Source: Linanthus parryae (Eukaryota; Streptophyta; Magnoliopsida; Ericales; Polemoniaceae). From it: 64,000 bases of DNA. The stretch spans positions 17,729,001 to 17,793,000 of the forward strand of contig JALGPY010000003.1 of the NCBI GenBank assembly GCA_023055425.1, in the 5' to 3' direction. The notes under the pieces are model-generated. The model did not search any database. It was given only the letters and a program-made list of their open reading frames with translations, and was not told where the DNA came from. The position numbers were made by a program, and so were the translations under genes. Shown one piece after another: positions 1 to 10,986 of the stretch. The first letter of the stretch is position 1, and each line of letters starts with the position of its first letter.

Positions 1-1338
1 GGCATTCATTGGCCCGACATGTCAACGGTCGCAGCATTGATTCAAGGAAAGTGCGAGAGTTGCGCACTGATTAAGGACTCTTTACTCATTGCTCTGACCG
101 ACGATGATGCGGATTGGAGGAAACCACTCTTTGATTTTCTTACCCAGGGTACTGTACCCGAGTCGAGAAAAGAAGCCGAGAAACTAAAGAGGAAAGCAGC
201 CCGATATGTGGTGCAAGAAAATCTGCTTTGGCGAAGGGGCCATGAAGGTAACTTGCTGCGATGCCTAGACAGCAAAGAAGCACAAGAAGTGATGGAGCTT
301 TCTCATCAGGTGGAACATCAGGGAGGTGCGAAATTATGCAGACAACTCCTCTCAATTGGATATTTCTGGCCCACTATGGAGGCTGATTGTCGCACCAAAG
401 TAAGACGCTGCCAAGAGTGTCAATTCAAGGGTAATCTAGTGCACGCCCCTGCCGTAGATCTACATGCAATGGGAACACCATGGCCGTTTCACACATGGGC
501 TCTGGATTTCATCGGTCCCATTCGACCGATCTCGCACGGGAATCACTTCATTCTCACCGCGACCGAATTGTTCACCAAGTGGGTAGAAGCGATACCACTG
601 AAGATAGCAAATGCGCTAGCCGTGGTCCATTTTATCCAAGAAAACATTATATGCAGGTTCGGAATTCCCAACACCATCCTTTCAGATAATGGCACTCCTT
701 TTGTCAATCGCCAGGTGGCTGAAAAACTAGCAGAATACAACATCAGGCAGATATGCTCCACCCCATACTACCCGAAGGGGAATGGGCAAGCAGAAGCAAC
801 CAACAAGACGTTGTTGAGAATTTTGAGCAAGATGGTCGCAGATGACCACAAGAAGTGGGCTGATTCTTTGAGCATAGCCCTGTGGGCTTATCGGACTTCT
901 CCAAGGACACCCACAGGAGTCTCACCATTCCTGTTATGCTATGGAGCTGAGGCCGTGGTACCTGCGGAAGTAAAGGTTAACTCCGCAAGGTTGGATTTTC
1001 ACGCGTTATATGAAAACCAACGCGATCATGACTTAGTCCTACTAGAAGAGAAGCGGGAGAAAGCTAAAAGGACCAACAAACGATACCAAGAAAGGATCGC
1101 TCGTGCGTACAACAAAACAGTCCAACGTCGAGATTTCGCAGTTGGAGATTTGGTCCTACGCGCGTCTGACCATTGTATGCGCGAGGCAGCTCACCCAAAA
1201 TTCGCAGCCAATTGGGAAGGACCCTTTGAAGTCACGGAAGTCTTTGATAGTGGCTACTGCAGCATACGGAGGTTACATGGAACGACCTCAACCCCAAGCT
1301 CAGTCAACATGCGCTGGATTAAGAAGTATTACCCTTAA
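1..1338 (+). CDS. Ty3/gypsy polyprotein, integrase end (5'-truncated by window)
   Basis: Integrase joins retroelement cDNA to host DNA in the nucleus. Numbering from the first ATG at 19, an HHCC zinc finger is visible (H96, H100, C131, C134), followed by the catalytic triad D163 (WALDFIGP), D223 (LSDNGTPF) and E259 (NGQAEATNK), with 35 residues between the last two, as expected for the DD35E fold. The C-terminal part, about residues 310-439, is basic and includes VGDLVLR and WEGPFEV, typical of gypsy integrases. The frame is open to base 1, so 19 is only the first ATG of a longer polyprotein. It ends at a TAA after NMRWIKKYYP. No internal stop or lost catalytic residue is visible. No chromodomain is seen, which fits a non-chromovirus lineage. 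Confidence 0.9.
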   Translation, partial: GIHWPDMSTVAALIQGKCESCALIKDSLLIALTDDDADWRKPLFDFLTQGTVPESRKEAEKLKRKAARYVVQENLLWRRGHEGNLLRCLDSKEAQEVMELSHQVEHQGGAKLCRQLLSIGYFWPTMEADCRTKVRRCQECQFKGNLVHAPAVDLHAMGTPWPFHTWALDFIGPIRPISHGNHFILTATELFTKWVEAIPLKIANALAVVHFIQENIICRFGIPNTILSDNGTPFVNRQVAEKLAEYNIRQICSTPYYPKGNGQAEATNKTLLRILSKMVADDHKKWADSLSIALWAYRTSPRTPTGVSPFLLCYGAEAVVPAEVKVNSARLDFHALYENQRDHDLVLLEEKREKAKRTNKRYQERIARAYNKTVQRRDFAVGDLVLRASDHCMREAAHPKFAANWEGPFEVTEVFDSGYCSIRRLHGTTSTPSSVNMRWIKKYYP

Positions 1339-1398
1339 CTTCTCTCGTTATATGCGTTATATTACAACGTTTGCTTTATGCTCTGTATTGCCATGATT

Positions 1399-1492
1399 CG
1401 CACATCTTCTCTCCCATATGAGAGAATTGTAATCTCATCTCTCCCATACGAGAGTTTTATAATAAAAAGACTTCTCCCAAATGAGAAGAACT
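1399..1492. repeat. Short degenerate repeats downstream of integrase
   Basis: Three close copies of a motif of the form TTCTCCCAtAtGAGA recur between about 1399 and 1492, directly after the polyprotein. Each contains a short inverted element (CTCCCATATGAGAG). They precede the 54-bp array and may be part of the same repeat-rich spacer of Tat elements. Confidence 0.6.
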
Positions 1493-1546
1493 TTATGCTT
1501 CTAGCTGTCTTTATTGCTCTATTTAGTTCATTATTACTGTTAGCAA

Positions 1547-2100
1547 AAGCCTATCCGCCGCGATAGCAGCCCATGCAAATACGATCTTAACTGATCTTTT
1601 AAGCTTATCTGCCACGATAGCAGCTCATGCGAATGCGATCTTAAGTGATCTTTTAAGCCTATCTGCCACGATAGCAGCCCATGCAAATACGATCTTAACT
1701 GATCTTTTAAGCCTATCTGCCACGATAGCAGCTCATGCGAATGCGATCTTAAGTGATCTTTTAAGCCTATCTGCCACGATAGCAGCCCATGCGAATACGA
1801 TCTTAAGTGATCTTTTAAGCCTATCTGCTACGATAGCAGCCTATGCGAATATGATCTCAAATGATCTTTCAAAGCCTATCTGCCACGATAGCAGCACTAT
1901 ACAAATGCGATCTTAAAATGATTCTTAAGTCTATCTGCCATGATAGCAATATTATGCAAAATGATCTTAAGTGATCTACAAAAGTCTATCTGATGAGATA
2001 GCACCTGCACTTGAATCTAAAGCAAATCGCAAGCCTATCCGCCAAGGTAGCAAAGCTGCGCAAATACGATCTCGAACGATCTAAAAGCATATATGCGAAT
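1547..2100. repeat. 54-bp tandem repeat array in the gypsy element
   Basis: Units begin AAGCCTATCTGCCACGATAG and recur at 1547, 1601, 1655, 1709, 1763 and 1817 with exact 54-bp spacing. Increasingly degenerate copies follow near 1872, 1926, 1982 and 2031. Variants alternate between ATGCAAATACG and ATGCGAATGCG, suggesting amplification of a two-unit module. The array lies between integrase and the antisense gene. Tandem repeats in this 3' region are known for Tat elements and can seed satellite DNA. Confidence 0.9.
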
Positions 2101-3465
2101 CTATTCGACAGATAGCCAATCATAGCAACAATGCAAAGTGTGAATGCAACACTAAAAAAGGCGAAATTTGCCAATACGCATGCGAAATCATAGTTTGTTG
2201 CAACAAGACAGCAAATCATACAAAGCGATTTATCATTATGAGTCAAAATGACTTACAATTTATCTGTCTAGATAACAGCTTACAAGCGAAAAAGCTCAAC
2301 TCAAGCTAGCTACGCAGCCAACATGGCTTACAATGCATCCAAATGGTAACTTACAAACAGAAGTTACACATCGCGGGAATCCTAACTAGAAAAGGATTGA
2401 CCTAACGATCATAGCAGAAGCTATGCGACACAACGATCTGCGACCAAAGATCCGTAGCAAGTAGGGTGTTCCTGCGAGAAGAACAGCCCGCAGCTCGCCA
2501 TGTCCACAAGACCTATGCGACGCTATCTTCAAGATCTCAGGATCTGACAAGGCCTCTGTCTGATCAAGATACGTGCCTGAGGAATCACCTGTTCCGGCGT
2601 ATACGGCTGTGAAGGACAGGCACGCAGCAGCTCCAAAGGTTAGAGGCTCCTTGTCCACGGAGACGAGCGCATTGGCTCGCCACTCCGAGTTCAAGAACGA
2701 GGAGGCAAGAAATTCTCCTCGGGGCATGCTGGAGGAGAATCCCGCCGTTCATTACGAGTCGGTAGCAAGGTCAGTACGGCCCTGCACCTCGCCGGGAGGC
2801 GGCCGGAAACACGACCTGCAAGCATAATAGACGAAGAAAATTCTTCGAGCAAACATGAGGTATTATCTGCATCTTCTTTATGATAGTTATAAAGATCAAT
2901 AAGCACTACAAAGCAGATCTTGGAAACTATTTCTATAGCACAAAGCACAAACTCAGGTTTCACAACTTGAAGCTGCCATGAATCAACGAAAAACAAGCGT
3001 TGAAGCCAGCAGTCGTAAGGACTCACGGCAAGCCACATTGTGGGATAAAGAACCCAAATAGCAAAAGGCAGGGTTTATATAGACCTTGTGGAGACTCTTC
3101 AGTTACCAAGATGAGTCAGCAGAATTTGAAAAGAGGGTAAGGATCAATCACTTACGCCTTGAAAAGAGGTAGGAATCAATTACCCTACTAACGGCTACGA
3201 CGATTCGGTTGCGTATCCTAATTCATGACGGATAGTCATGATATGGATGGACTTCCCAAGGAAGGCGTGCTTATCTAATGAGCAATTAGCGCGAAAATCA
3301 AGGCATAATATCAATTGCTGACGTCATAAATTGATATGCACAGAGATATTCGAGCAAATCCCGAAAAGGGCAAAACGGGCATTTCAATTCTTTTTTTTTG
3401 AAAAAAAGGGGGAAGAAACCCTAGCAACATTACAGTAATGTTTCAGCCACTTATTTGCTACTTCT
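2101..3465. other. Non-coding spacer of the gypsy element
   Basis: About 1.36 kb separates the 54-bp array from the end of the antisense gene. It holds degenerate continuations of the array to about 2280 and several short ORFs with no recognisable domain. A purine-rich run (AAAAAAAGGGGGAAGAAA) lies near 3401-3418, just beyond the stop of the antisense gene. I see no gene here that I can support. Confidence 0.5.
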
Positions 3466-6400
3466 TCAAAACAAGCCCTTGATCAAGGAGTCGTTAGGAG
3501 TAAACTGGCGGCTCAGATTTTCCACTTGCTCCACTTCTTGTTTCAATTGCTCGCATTTGGCGTTCATCTCATGAAAGAGCTTCATAGCCTCTTCAACCTT
3601 TTGCCTTTGCTGCTCTACCTTCTGCTTCTCAGCTGCGAGGTTTTGGTAGCCGCGTTTCAAAGTCACGGCCCCGCGAATCAGGGTGACTCTCTTGACAAGA
3701 AACCCAAAGCCCAGCTTGCCTTGAAATTTGGCGAGAAGATTTTGGCACATGCCAAAAAGCAATTCTGCGCTCTGAGGGGAAATGGTCGCAGGTGTGGCCG
3801 CGGACAGCTGCTCTAAAATCCAGATGGCTTCAGTCAGAAACAGCCTTCTATCGAAGGGGCCTATCTCCAGAGACCTCGCAAACGATTGGGGGTAGGAGAG
3901 GCGCATGCGAACTAGCCAATCCACGTCAGCTTGCTTCAACCCTAAAGCAATGTCAAAACCAAGTTAGACTGTCAAACTCGCAAGTAAAGAATGCAGGATG
4001 CGAACAGCAAATCGCGACATACCAGTTCCTTCAAGGATCTCGCGCAGAGAAGGAATGCGCATTGCTGGGGTAGTTGAAGACTGTCCTCGCTCCATTGCCT
4101 TTCTATCAGCTGCGAGCTCTAAATCCTCATAGTCGGGGGGAAGAGTATAAGCCGCACCAGGCGCGATTGCAGCCCCGACATGCGAACCCCAAAATTTCCA
4201 CGCAGGAAGAGGTGCCGCAGGCTCAGTCATTGCCGGAGGCATGGCGGCAGCAGAAGTTGCAGCTTGATGAGGGGTACCTTCAGGTGCGATAGCATCAGCA
4301 GCGTTCGTTCATGTTTCCTCAGCACCAGCATGGGCATCTTCCTCCATCAACACGGTGTCAGCTTCGGCATCATCAGAAAGTTCAATGATGTCCTCGAAGG
4401 GCTCTCCTGCATACTCAGTAGCCGCGACGGGCTTCTCAGTATGAGAACTCGGCACCGGGACATAGGATGCAGAAGGTTGACTCCTTTGCTCCAACACAGC
4501 TTCATCGGCATTACCTGCGACACAAAATACGATGGTGTGAGGTAACTTGTATCGTATATTATGTTATTATCTTTGGTAAGCTAAGAGCGAGCACCTCCAC
4601 GCGAAGGTGGGATCACAGCATCCTTGTCATATGCTAAGGACGTGGAGCCTTGCCCTATTAATGTATCTTCATTAAGCATGTCTTTAAGGTGAGCGTGACC
4701 TGGGGCGCGAAGAAACCAGTCATGATTATGTTTGGGTTGCTAAGCCTAGTTCACACATATTGCTCAAATGATTACCTGAGGGTTCACCGCACTGGCCTAC
4801 TAGCCAACGGCGAATGTCAGCTTTTGACACACCGTGCTTTAGCGCACCGACAATAACATCTCGGTAAGTTACTGCGAGATTAAAAATCTCACCTTCATTA
4901 CCGCCTGCGATTTCTTCAAAATCTGCTTGGGCTTGCTCTAAAGCTGTCGCATCTTCTTCTGGAGCCACATCCTCCTCTTCAACTTGAGGAGCCACCTCTT
5001 CTGGAAGCACATCTTCCTCATCAGTTGGACGCACTAGGTCGTCGACGTGTTGTTCTTCTAGGCTCCTCTGCTTCACGCGTTCGAGCTCCTCTTCTTCTCG
5101 CTTCCTTCTTCTTTCAGCAGCCTCCGCAGCTGTTCTCCTGGACTCGGCAAGAATGTCCTCGCTTATGGTTTCATCAGAAACGCCAGAATGAGAACCTCTC
5201 TTCTGCTTCTTGGCCAAGAGGCCACCGATGGTCTCATCATCATCATCTGCTAAGAAATAATTCGTTCAGATAAAATTGCAAAAGAGTTAAGGTAATGAGA
5301 AGAGAAGTACGATTGAGATGCCTCCTGAGTCTTCCTCTTGTATCTCATCTCTCTCTCTGTCGCCGACATCTTCAATTCTTTCTTCTTCCTCATCTCCTTC
5401 TCTTGTTTCTCTTCCCGATTGTCGCATATCAGACTCCAAACGCACTTGGGAAAGTTAGTTCCAAACCACCTCGCAGCCCTGCCACTGTTACGCTCCTCCT
5501 CTGTACCTGGGGGACACCATTTGCTGGGCTTAGAAGCGACTGGGGCATAAGAGGGCCATCGCTCGAAGACCCACATTGTCAAGAAAGCAATGTTAATGTA
5601 AGTCAGTACGTCGAGGCGGCCACGCGATTCCTTCATCGCCACAACCAGCTGATCCAACCTGTAGTACAGTGTGCCCAAGACTAAGGGTCCAAGTGCGACC
5701 TTCTGACCAAGGGCCAATTTCACAGCAAGAGGCAGAACATGGTAAAAGACTCCATCATGCGGGTGACCATCGATTAGATACCTCGACAACCAGGCACAGA
5801 GGAAGGCGCATAGGGTCAAGTGATAACCCTTGCCATTCACATAGTTTTTATCCTTCGGGTTTTGGCTCAAAAGCTTCTTGGTGATACTGCTGTTCGCATA
5901 ATCACGGAAAAAGTATTGCACCCACTTGTTCCAAGTATTCTTCGCATATGTGTCAACCAACTGCCAGTCAGGAAGGACTTCTGTAGGAGTCCACCGGGTG
6001 GAAATTTTCTTCACTTCTGACAAGCACTCCTCCATCTGCTTGTACAGAGCGATCTCCGCATCCGTTCTCAAGGGACTCAAAGGATCCACTTCGCCCACGG
6101 GAGACAGATCATACAGCATGTGCACATCTTCGAGCGTGGGAGCAGCCTCGAACTCAGCAAAATGGAACGTGTGAGTCGCAGGCGAGTAACGAGAAAGAAG
6201 GTTTAGAAGCATGGACTGATCCAGCTTCACGGCAGCACCCTTCATAGCACGAACTGCGAAGTATATTCCGGCATCGTTTAAAGTCACGGCATGATTGGTC
6301 AACACATGGTCAATCCATTCATCCATGAAGTCCAATTTTTGAACAAATGCTTGAGTAGAAATCGCAGTGTATGGGAAGTACCCATTTTCGACTCCCAATC

Positions 6401-6626
6401 GAACCACATCTTCGGAATCGATCAATTCGAGCAACGCCGAGTTAACTGGAGGGGTTAACGTCTGCAATTCTTCACCGGAGACAGCGATTGGCAATTTCTT
6501 CGCCTTAACCCTAGCATGATAAAAGTCTTTGCCGCCCAGATAGGGGGCTTTTCGCCATAAAGTCCGGGGAAGATCAGGTATTTCTTCGATCTCCTTAAAG
6601 GGTTTGGTTCCTTTTGTCTTTGCCAT
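3466..6626 (-). CDS. Antisense plant mobile domain (PMD) gene of the gypsy element
   Basis: Spliced gene opposite to the retroelement. Proposed exons: 6626-5311, 5249-4776, 4514-4023 and 3941-3466, with GT-AG signals. The first exon contains a plant mobile domain (PMD, PF10536 type): about residues 100-370, with SRYSPATHTFHFAEF, APTLEDVHMLYDLSPVGEV and FLTMWVFERWPSYAP. Later exons are charged and low-complexity (Glu-rich KREEEELERVKQR), ending in a coiled-coil-like segment rich in Glu, Gln and Lys. PMD proteins include host silencing factors of the MAIN family, and PMD ORFs are known as additional ORFs in Tat elements. Start chosen at MAKTKG; the same frame is open upstream to 6692, and an acceptor-like CGCAG lies just before the ATG. 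Breaks: an in-frame TGA at 4309-4311 inside the third exon, and a one-base phase conflict at the first junction if 5311/5249 is used. Function in the element is unknown. Confidence 0.7.
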
Positions 6627-7390
6627 TCCTGCGGAAACGCAAGAAAAAGGGGGGAGAAATACACACATTTTAGTTCGAGGTTCGAATTTCAAGATTCAGC
6701 TCTAAGCATACGAGGGTTTATTGGAAGAAAGATGAACAGTCCAGTGGCAATTTTCAAAGTTAGAATATTGGAATCATTTACATTATCAGGGATTTCAGAA
6801 ACCCTACATTCAAGATCCTTATCATCTGGGGATTAAATCGAAATTGGATTCAAAGATCGAGAGCTTCTTCATAAGTTGCAGTGGATAATATGTTACGGGT
6901 TTGCAAGATTCAACGCAGTTCGAAGCATATATCAGTATATTAAACACAATTGAACAAGGCCAACCTTGTTTTGGTAAAGCTTGCTTGGATGCGCACAATT
7001 GAAGCAGACGATTGACAAGAGAGAACTGGTGATTGATTATCTGAATCTGCTCTTGAAGGCTTCCGGGTATCATTCACTTTAAGAGAAAGAAGTGATGCTT
7101 TGCAACAATGGAGAGTACAGTATTTATCCAAAAACAATGAAGGGTTGCGTCCTTTCAGTAGTCGAATCGCAACCGTCACCGTCGAATCGTGCAATCACAG
7201 GACAAGCTGACGTCACGCCTAAAACCCTAAAGGCCAGACGGCACGACTCTAGGGGTTTTAGGTCATAATGGCACGCATGGGGGCTGAACATGTATACATT
7301 TGAATTGGTGCGTGGCGGCGACACGTACGTTGGTTCCTGCGCATGGAAGCCTATCCGGCTATGAGTCTTCACGCGCAGAAAGGGGGCTAA
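6627..7390. other. Region upstream of the antisense gene
   Basis: About 760 bp between the start of the antisense gene and the probable 3' LTR. It should hold the promoter and 5' UTR of the antisense gene. No further ORF with recognisable homology is seen. A polypurine tract (CGCAGAAAGGGGG) lies at its plus-strand 3' end, where plus-strand DNA priming next to an LTR is expected. Confidence 0.45.
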
Positions 7391-7887
7391 TGTAAATAGT
7401 GCTTTCTGAGCTGACAGATCTTGGCCACGTGGCAATCATCTAGCACACCATATTGTGCTCCACACACACTGGATCACCAGCCGCGCTGATCCATGTGGGG
7501 GCTGCGAGACAGGGCCCTCGCATACCAATGCAATTATCCTAAACTTATGGATTTAGGATAGACAAGCTCAAACCTTATGGGGTTAGTAGCAAGGACATAA
7601 ACCCTAGGGGGTAATGTTGCAATTGGATATAAGTCTGTCTATATAAGGAGACAGCCTCCTACACATTATTATGAGAGATACAAACTACTGTAGAGATCAT
7701 GTGCTGATCATAATACAATAAACCCTAGACTCTCTCTCTAACTAGCCTCCATTGGTGGAACTTGGTGTGGATCAGAGCTTTCGTCCTAGTGATTCGAGTA
7801 GACTGTGAGAGCAAGAAGGGCACGTGAAAGCAAGCATCCTACGATCATCCACAGTTCATAGGAGCTAAGGAAGACAAGGTAAACACA
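7391..7887 (+). repeat. Probable 3' LTR of the gypsy element
   Basis: Begins TGTAAATAG shortly after a polypurine tract and ends ...GTAAACACA. Inside are a TATA box (TCTATATAAGG near 7638) and a pyrimidine-rich tract near 7726-7742. Without the 5' LTR in the window, the boundaries are inferred from TG/CA and the polypurine tract only. Confidence 0.5.
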
Positions 7888-8902
7888 TGAATCTTCCGCT
7901 ATAATTCATGTTGTAGATCTGTATGTGATAGATCACGTTCGTCCTTCAAAGCATTCCTCCATCCACGAGCAAATGTAATTGTTCATATTCAATTCTTTCA
8001 TTCTCTGTAATTCAATCTAATATTTCAAATGTAAATGATACATGTTTGTAAATTTTAGTTTTTACCTCAAATCACCTCTTATAAAATACTTAACACTATC
8101 TGCAATGTTCATTGTTTCTATATGAGAATTCGAATATGCATTCTTTATTTGTTAAAATTTATTTTCCACTAAAATGAATCAGTTAGTAACTTAATCATTG
8201 TTACATAACATAGAAATTTTTCTATTGTCCAAAATATTTAATTGTCACTCCAAGTGCATGTTCGTTATAATGCAAATTTCAAGTAAAATGGTTTTAGTAC
8301 TTATCAAAAGTTTGTATTTTCTGACTTTTGGGTAAACATACAAAATAAATGTATTTTTTATCTCTAAATAATACTGAACTTCGAAAAATAAAATGATCAT
8401 GAATGAACAACTGATCTATAAACATTCTTTCGTAAGACCCTTTTGATGGCTGTAAATTACGTCTACTCGGAAGTCGTCAAACATTTATGAACGTTAACCA
8501 ACTCATGATAGAAAATAATCAATAAAGTATTTCATGAAGTTTCGTTACACACAAAAGTCCATGAACTTTATCCGTACTTTTAGAAATGAAAGTTAGGTTC
8601 TACACGGAACAGTATGAGTTCCGGACTTGCCATAGGACATGGCTTTGAAGAAAAGTAATAAGATTATAAATGAGCTAAAAATTGAGATAGAAACGATGAG
8701 GAGCTAGATTGGCATTCCTATAAAACGAAGCAGTAACACCATTATATAAGGCAAAACAAAATAAGAAAACAAAATGAAAATCATACAAAGACAAGTCATG
8801 CAATAAGTAAGCTATTTAAGAAAACAAAATGAAAATCATACAAAGACAAGTCATGCAATAAGTAAGCTATTTCGATAAGAAGATAGAATAAAAGAAAAAA
8901 GA
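7888..8902. other. Intergenic DNA with a 55-bp tandem duplication
   Basis: AT-rich sequence with no supported gene. The only clear structure is a near-perfect tandem duplication at 8763-8872: two 55-bp copies, each starting AAGAAAACAAAATGAAAATC. Confidence 0.6.
8763..8872. repeat. 55-bp tandem duplication
   Basis: Two adjacent copies starting at 8763 and 8818, identical as far as can be read by eye and ending in GTAAGCTATTT. Confidence 0.9.
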
Positions 8903-9469
8903 TGATACGCGTAGCCGTATCAATAATATTTATTTATTTATTATTAATTAATACTACCTCTGTTTCGTCTGTTTCAGCCTACTTCACTTTTTGTCACTAT
9001 TCACTGGGTTACTTTCATCCGGTGATTTGATTAACAAAACGATACAAGAATTTGGTAATCTTTGCATGGTGTTATAGAGGAAAGTTATTCTAAAATACCA
9101 TGAAAAAATTATTAAAAAATTACATCGTTTTGGTACCCAAATTACTAAGTCAAAGTGACTCAGTTACGGGTCAAAAAGTCAAACGCAGACGAAACAGACG
9201 AAACGGATGTAGTAATTAATTATTTAATTATGATTTTTAGTTGATTTAATCTTGACCTGTAGAAATCTAGGTTAGGTTAGTGTTAGGTCAGTTTACCTAT
9301 TTAGAGAGATGTAATCTCCGTGTTTATAAAATTAATAGAGAAATAAGTCTCTCTCCCTACTCTCTGAGTCTCTCCCTAATCTTTTAGTATCTCTCTCCCT
9401 TTATCTCTTTTATTTCTCTCGTCTACTTTTCGTTTGTTTCTCAATTTATCCATACGTTTAACTGTATCA
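8903..9469 (+). repeat. 5' LTR, interrupted by a MITE
   Basis: Starts TGATACGCGTAGCCGTATCA, itself a dyad, and ends ...ACTGTATCA. After removing the 259-bp MITE it is about 308 bp, close to the 285-bp 3' LTR. It shares the AGGTTAGTGTTAGGTCAGTT block and the CTCTCTCCC-rich tail with that copy. Confidence 0.85.
8954..9212. mobile_element. Stowaway-like MITE inside the 5' LTR
   Basis: Terminal inverted repeats CTACCTCTGTTTCGTCTGTT and its near-complement CTACATCCGTTTCGTCTGTT, flanked by TA on both sides (8952-8953 and 9213-9214). A length of 259 bp and TA duplication fit a Tc1/mariner-class MITE. The 3' LTR lacks it, so it arrived after the retroelement. Confidence 0.85.
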
Positions 9470-10484
9470 CTTGTGTTTTCATTGAGAGAATGTTGGATAA
9501 TTCCCTCGCGCTCGTATGGCAGCAAAGCCACGATGCAAGCTGCCTTGCAAACTTTTCAAATTTTATGTGGGAGTTGCAAGCGCGGCACAAGACCACGCTG
9601 CCGCCATCACTGCCGCCTCAAGAACCACAGAAGGTCGAAGAACCGCTGCTGCAAGATCAAGAACAACAGCAGTAACCATCTTCTACGTCGCCGCTGACTC
9701 CACCTACGCCCAACCCCACCACAGCACTCGCCGAGGAACCCAACCTGTTTCAGAGCGCAAAATCCAGTGCCATGGTCGATCATATCCAACCGCCTCAGCT
9801 GAAATCCAATATCCAAACCCACGCCTCTGTACCCGTCGCCACGAACCCAGCCGCCGGAAAACCTGAACGACAGCGAACACCCTCTAGCCGTCTACTCCAC
9901 CGCCGCCAACGACGGTGACCCAGCAACCACCATCGTCGCCTCTGCTCCCGTGGCCACCCGACCAGATCTCCGGCCACAACCTCAAATCGGCCCTCCAAAC
10001 ACCGTCCAAGAACTCCCAGAACCAGAAATCGCCGCTCCTACATCAACGACTGACCGCCAAGGAAACCCAATTTTGCCGGCCTCCTACCACCTTCGACGCT
10101 GCCAATCGCCGCCCAACAACTGGCCTACTAGCAAGCTTGGTCGTTCGGCGCGCCACCTTCCAAATCCGCCCTTGTTGACGAACCCAAGCAGCCATAGCCT
10201 CCACCTTCTGCTGCTAGGGTGGAGCAAGACATTGGGCTCAATTTTGATAATTAGGCACCACTATTCACTTGGGCTTATTGCTTGTTTTGGGCTGACCAAC
10301 CTTATGACATTGGGTTTATTTTTCTTGATGGGTTAGTTCTTGTGTTGGGATCCATTGCAAGTGGGTTTATCTTGCCTTGTGTTGTCTTCTTCAGAACATT
10401 CGGCGTCAATTTGATCCGGGCAAGAAGATTGAAGATTTTCGACATCCACCTTGAGGGCAAGATGGCTTCTAAGTCTGGGGGAGT
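9470..10484 (+). other. Interior of the non-autonomous LTR element
   Basis: Proline- and arginine-rich overlapping ORFs of 60-130 residues occur (for example 9490-9675 and 9950-10336), but none shows a gag, zinc-knuckle or pol motif. GC content is higher at 9680-10200 than in the surroundings. I cannot recognise a tRNA primer site directly after the 5' LTR. Confidence 0.5.
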
Positions 10485-10769
10485 TGATACGGGTAGTCGT
10501 ATCAATAATATTTATTTATTTAATTACTAGTTAATTAATGATTAATTATTTAGTTATGTTATTTAGTTGATCCGGGCTTGGCCCGTCTAGGTTAGGTTAG
10601 GGTTATGTCAGTTTACCTATTTAAAGAGATGTAAACTCCCCATTTATGAAATGAATAAAGAAATAAATCTCTCTCCCTACTCTCTGTGTCTCTCTCCCTT
10701 TATCTCCTTTATTTTCTCTCGTATACTTTTCCTTTGTTTCTCAATTTATTGATATGTTTAACCGTATCA
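10485..10769 (+). repeat. 3' LTR of the non-autonomous element
   Basis: Starts TGATACGGGTAGTCGTATCA and ends ACCGTATCA, followed by the AAAGA target duplication. It has no MITE insertion, so it shows the pre-insertion state of the 5' LTR. Confidence 0.88.
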
Positions 10770-10969
10770 AAAGAAGTGTAAATTAAGAGCATAAAAACAT
10801 AATATTTGAATGCATTTTAAAAATTAAGCAACTTATAGCATCTTATAATGTTACAAACTACATCAAAACAAAATTAGAAGACAGTTCGCGCCATGGTGCG
10901 GACACCCACTAGTTAACATAAAAATTAAATTATAGACGAGTTCAAATATTTTTAGTTACTAGTTGTGTG

Positions 10970-10986
10970 CACGTGCGTTGCACGTG
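10970..10986 (-). terminator. Helitron 3' hairpin
   Basis: CACGTGC-GTT-GCACGTG forms a perfect 7-bp stem. In Helitrons a subterminal hairpin near the CTRR end acts as the rolling-circle termination signal. Confidence 0.75.

Larger units (their letters stand above)
1..7887 (+). mobile_element. Ty3/gypsy LTR retrotransposon, Tat-type, 3' part
   Basis: The window opens inside a gypsy polyprotein and continues through integrase, a long non-coding stretch with tandem repeats, a spliced gene on the opposite strand, and a probable 3' LTR. Integrase followed by an additional antisense ORF before the 3' LTR is known for the Tat lineage (Retand/Ogre relatives), so I assign it there. The 5' LTR, gag, protease and reverse transcriptase lie outside the window, so the target duplication cannot be checked. 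The 3' limit rests on a polypurine tract near 7376-7386, a TG at 7391 and a CA at 7886-7887. Confidence 0.75.
8903..10769 (+). mobile_element. Non-autonomous LTR retrotransposon (no pol), 5-bp target duplication
   Basis: Two related LTRs (8903-9469 and 10485-10769) flank a roughly 1.0-kb interior. Both begin TGATAC and end GTATCA. The element is bracketed by AAAGA at 8898-8902 and 10770-10774, a perfect 5-bp target duplication. A G-rich tract (TCTGGGGGAG) precedes the 3' LTR as a polypurine tract. The interior has no protease, integrase or reverse transcriptase. Copies without pol need enzymes supplied by a related element. Strand is taken from the polypurine tract. LTR substitutions and indels suggest an old insertion. 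Confidence 0.85.

Noticed and set aside
2386..3038. Minus-strand ORFs of 113 and 115 residues as further exons of the antisense gene
   Set aside because: They lie beyond the natural stop of that gene and show no domain.
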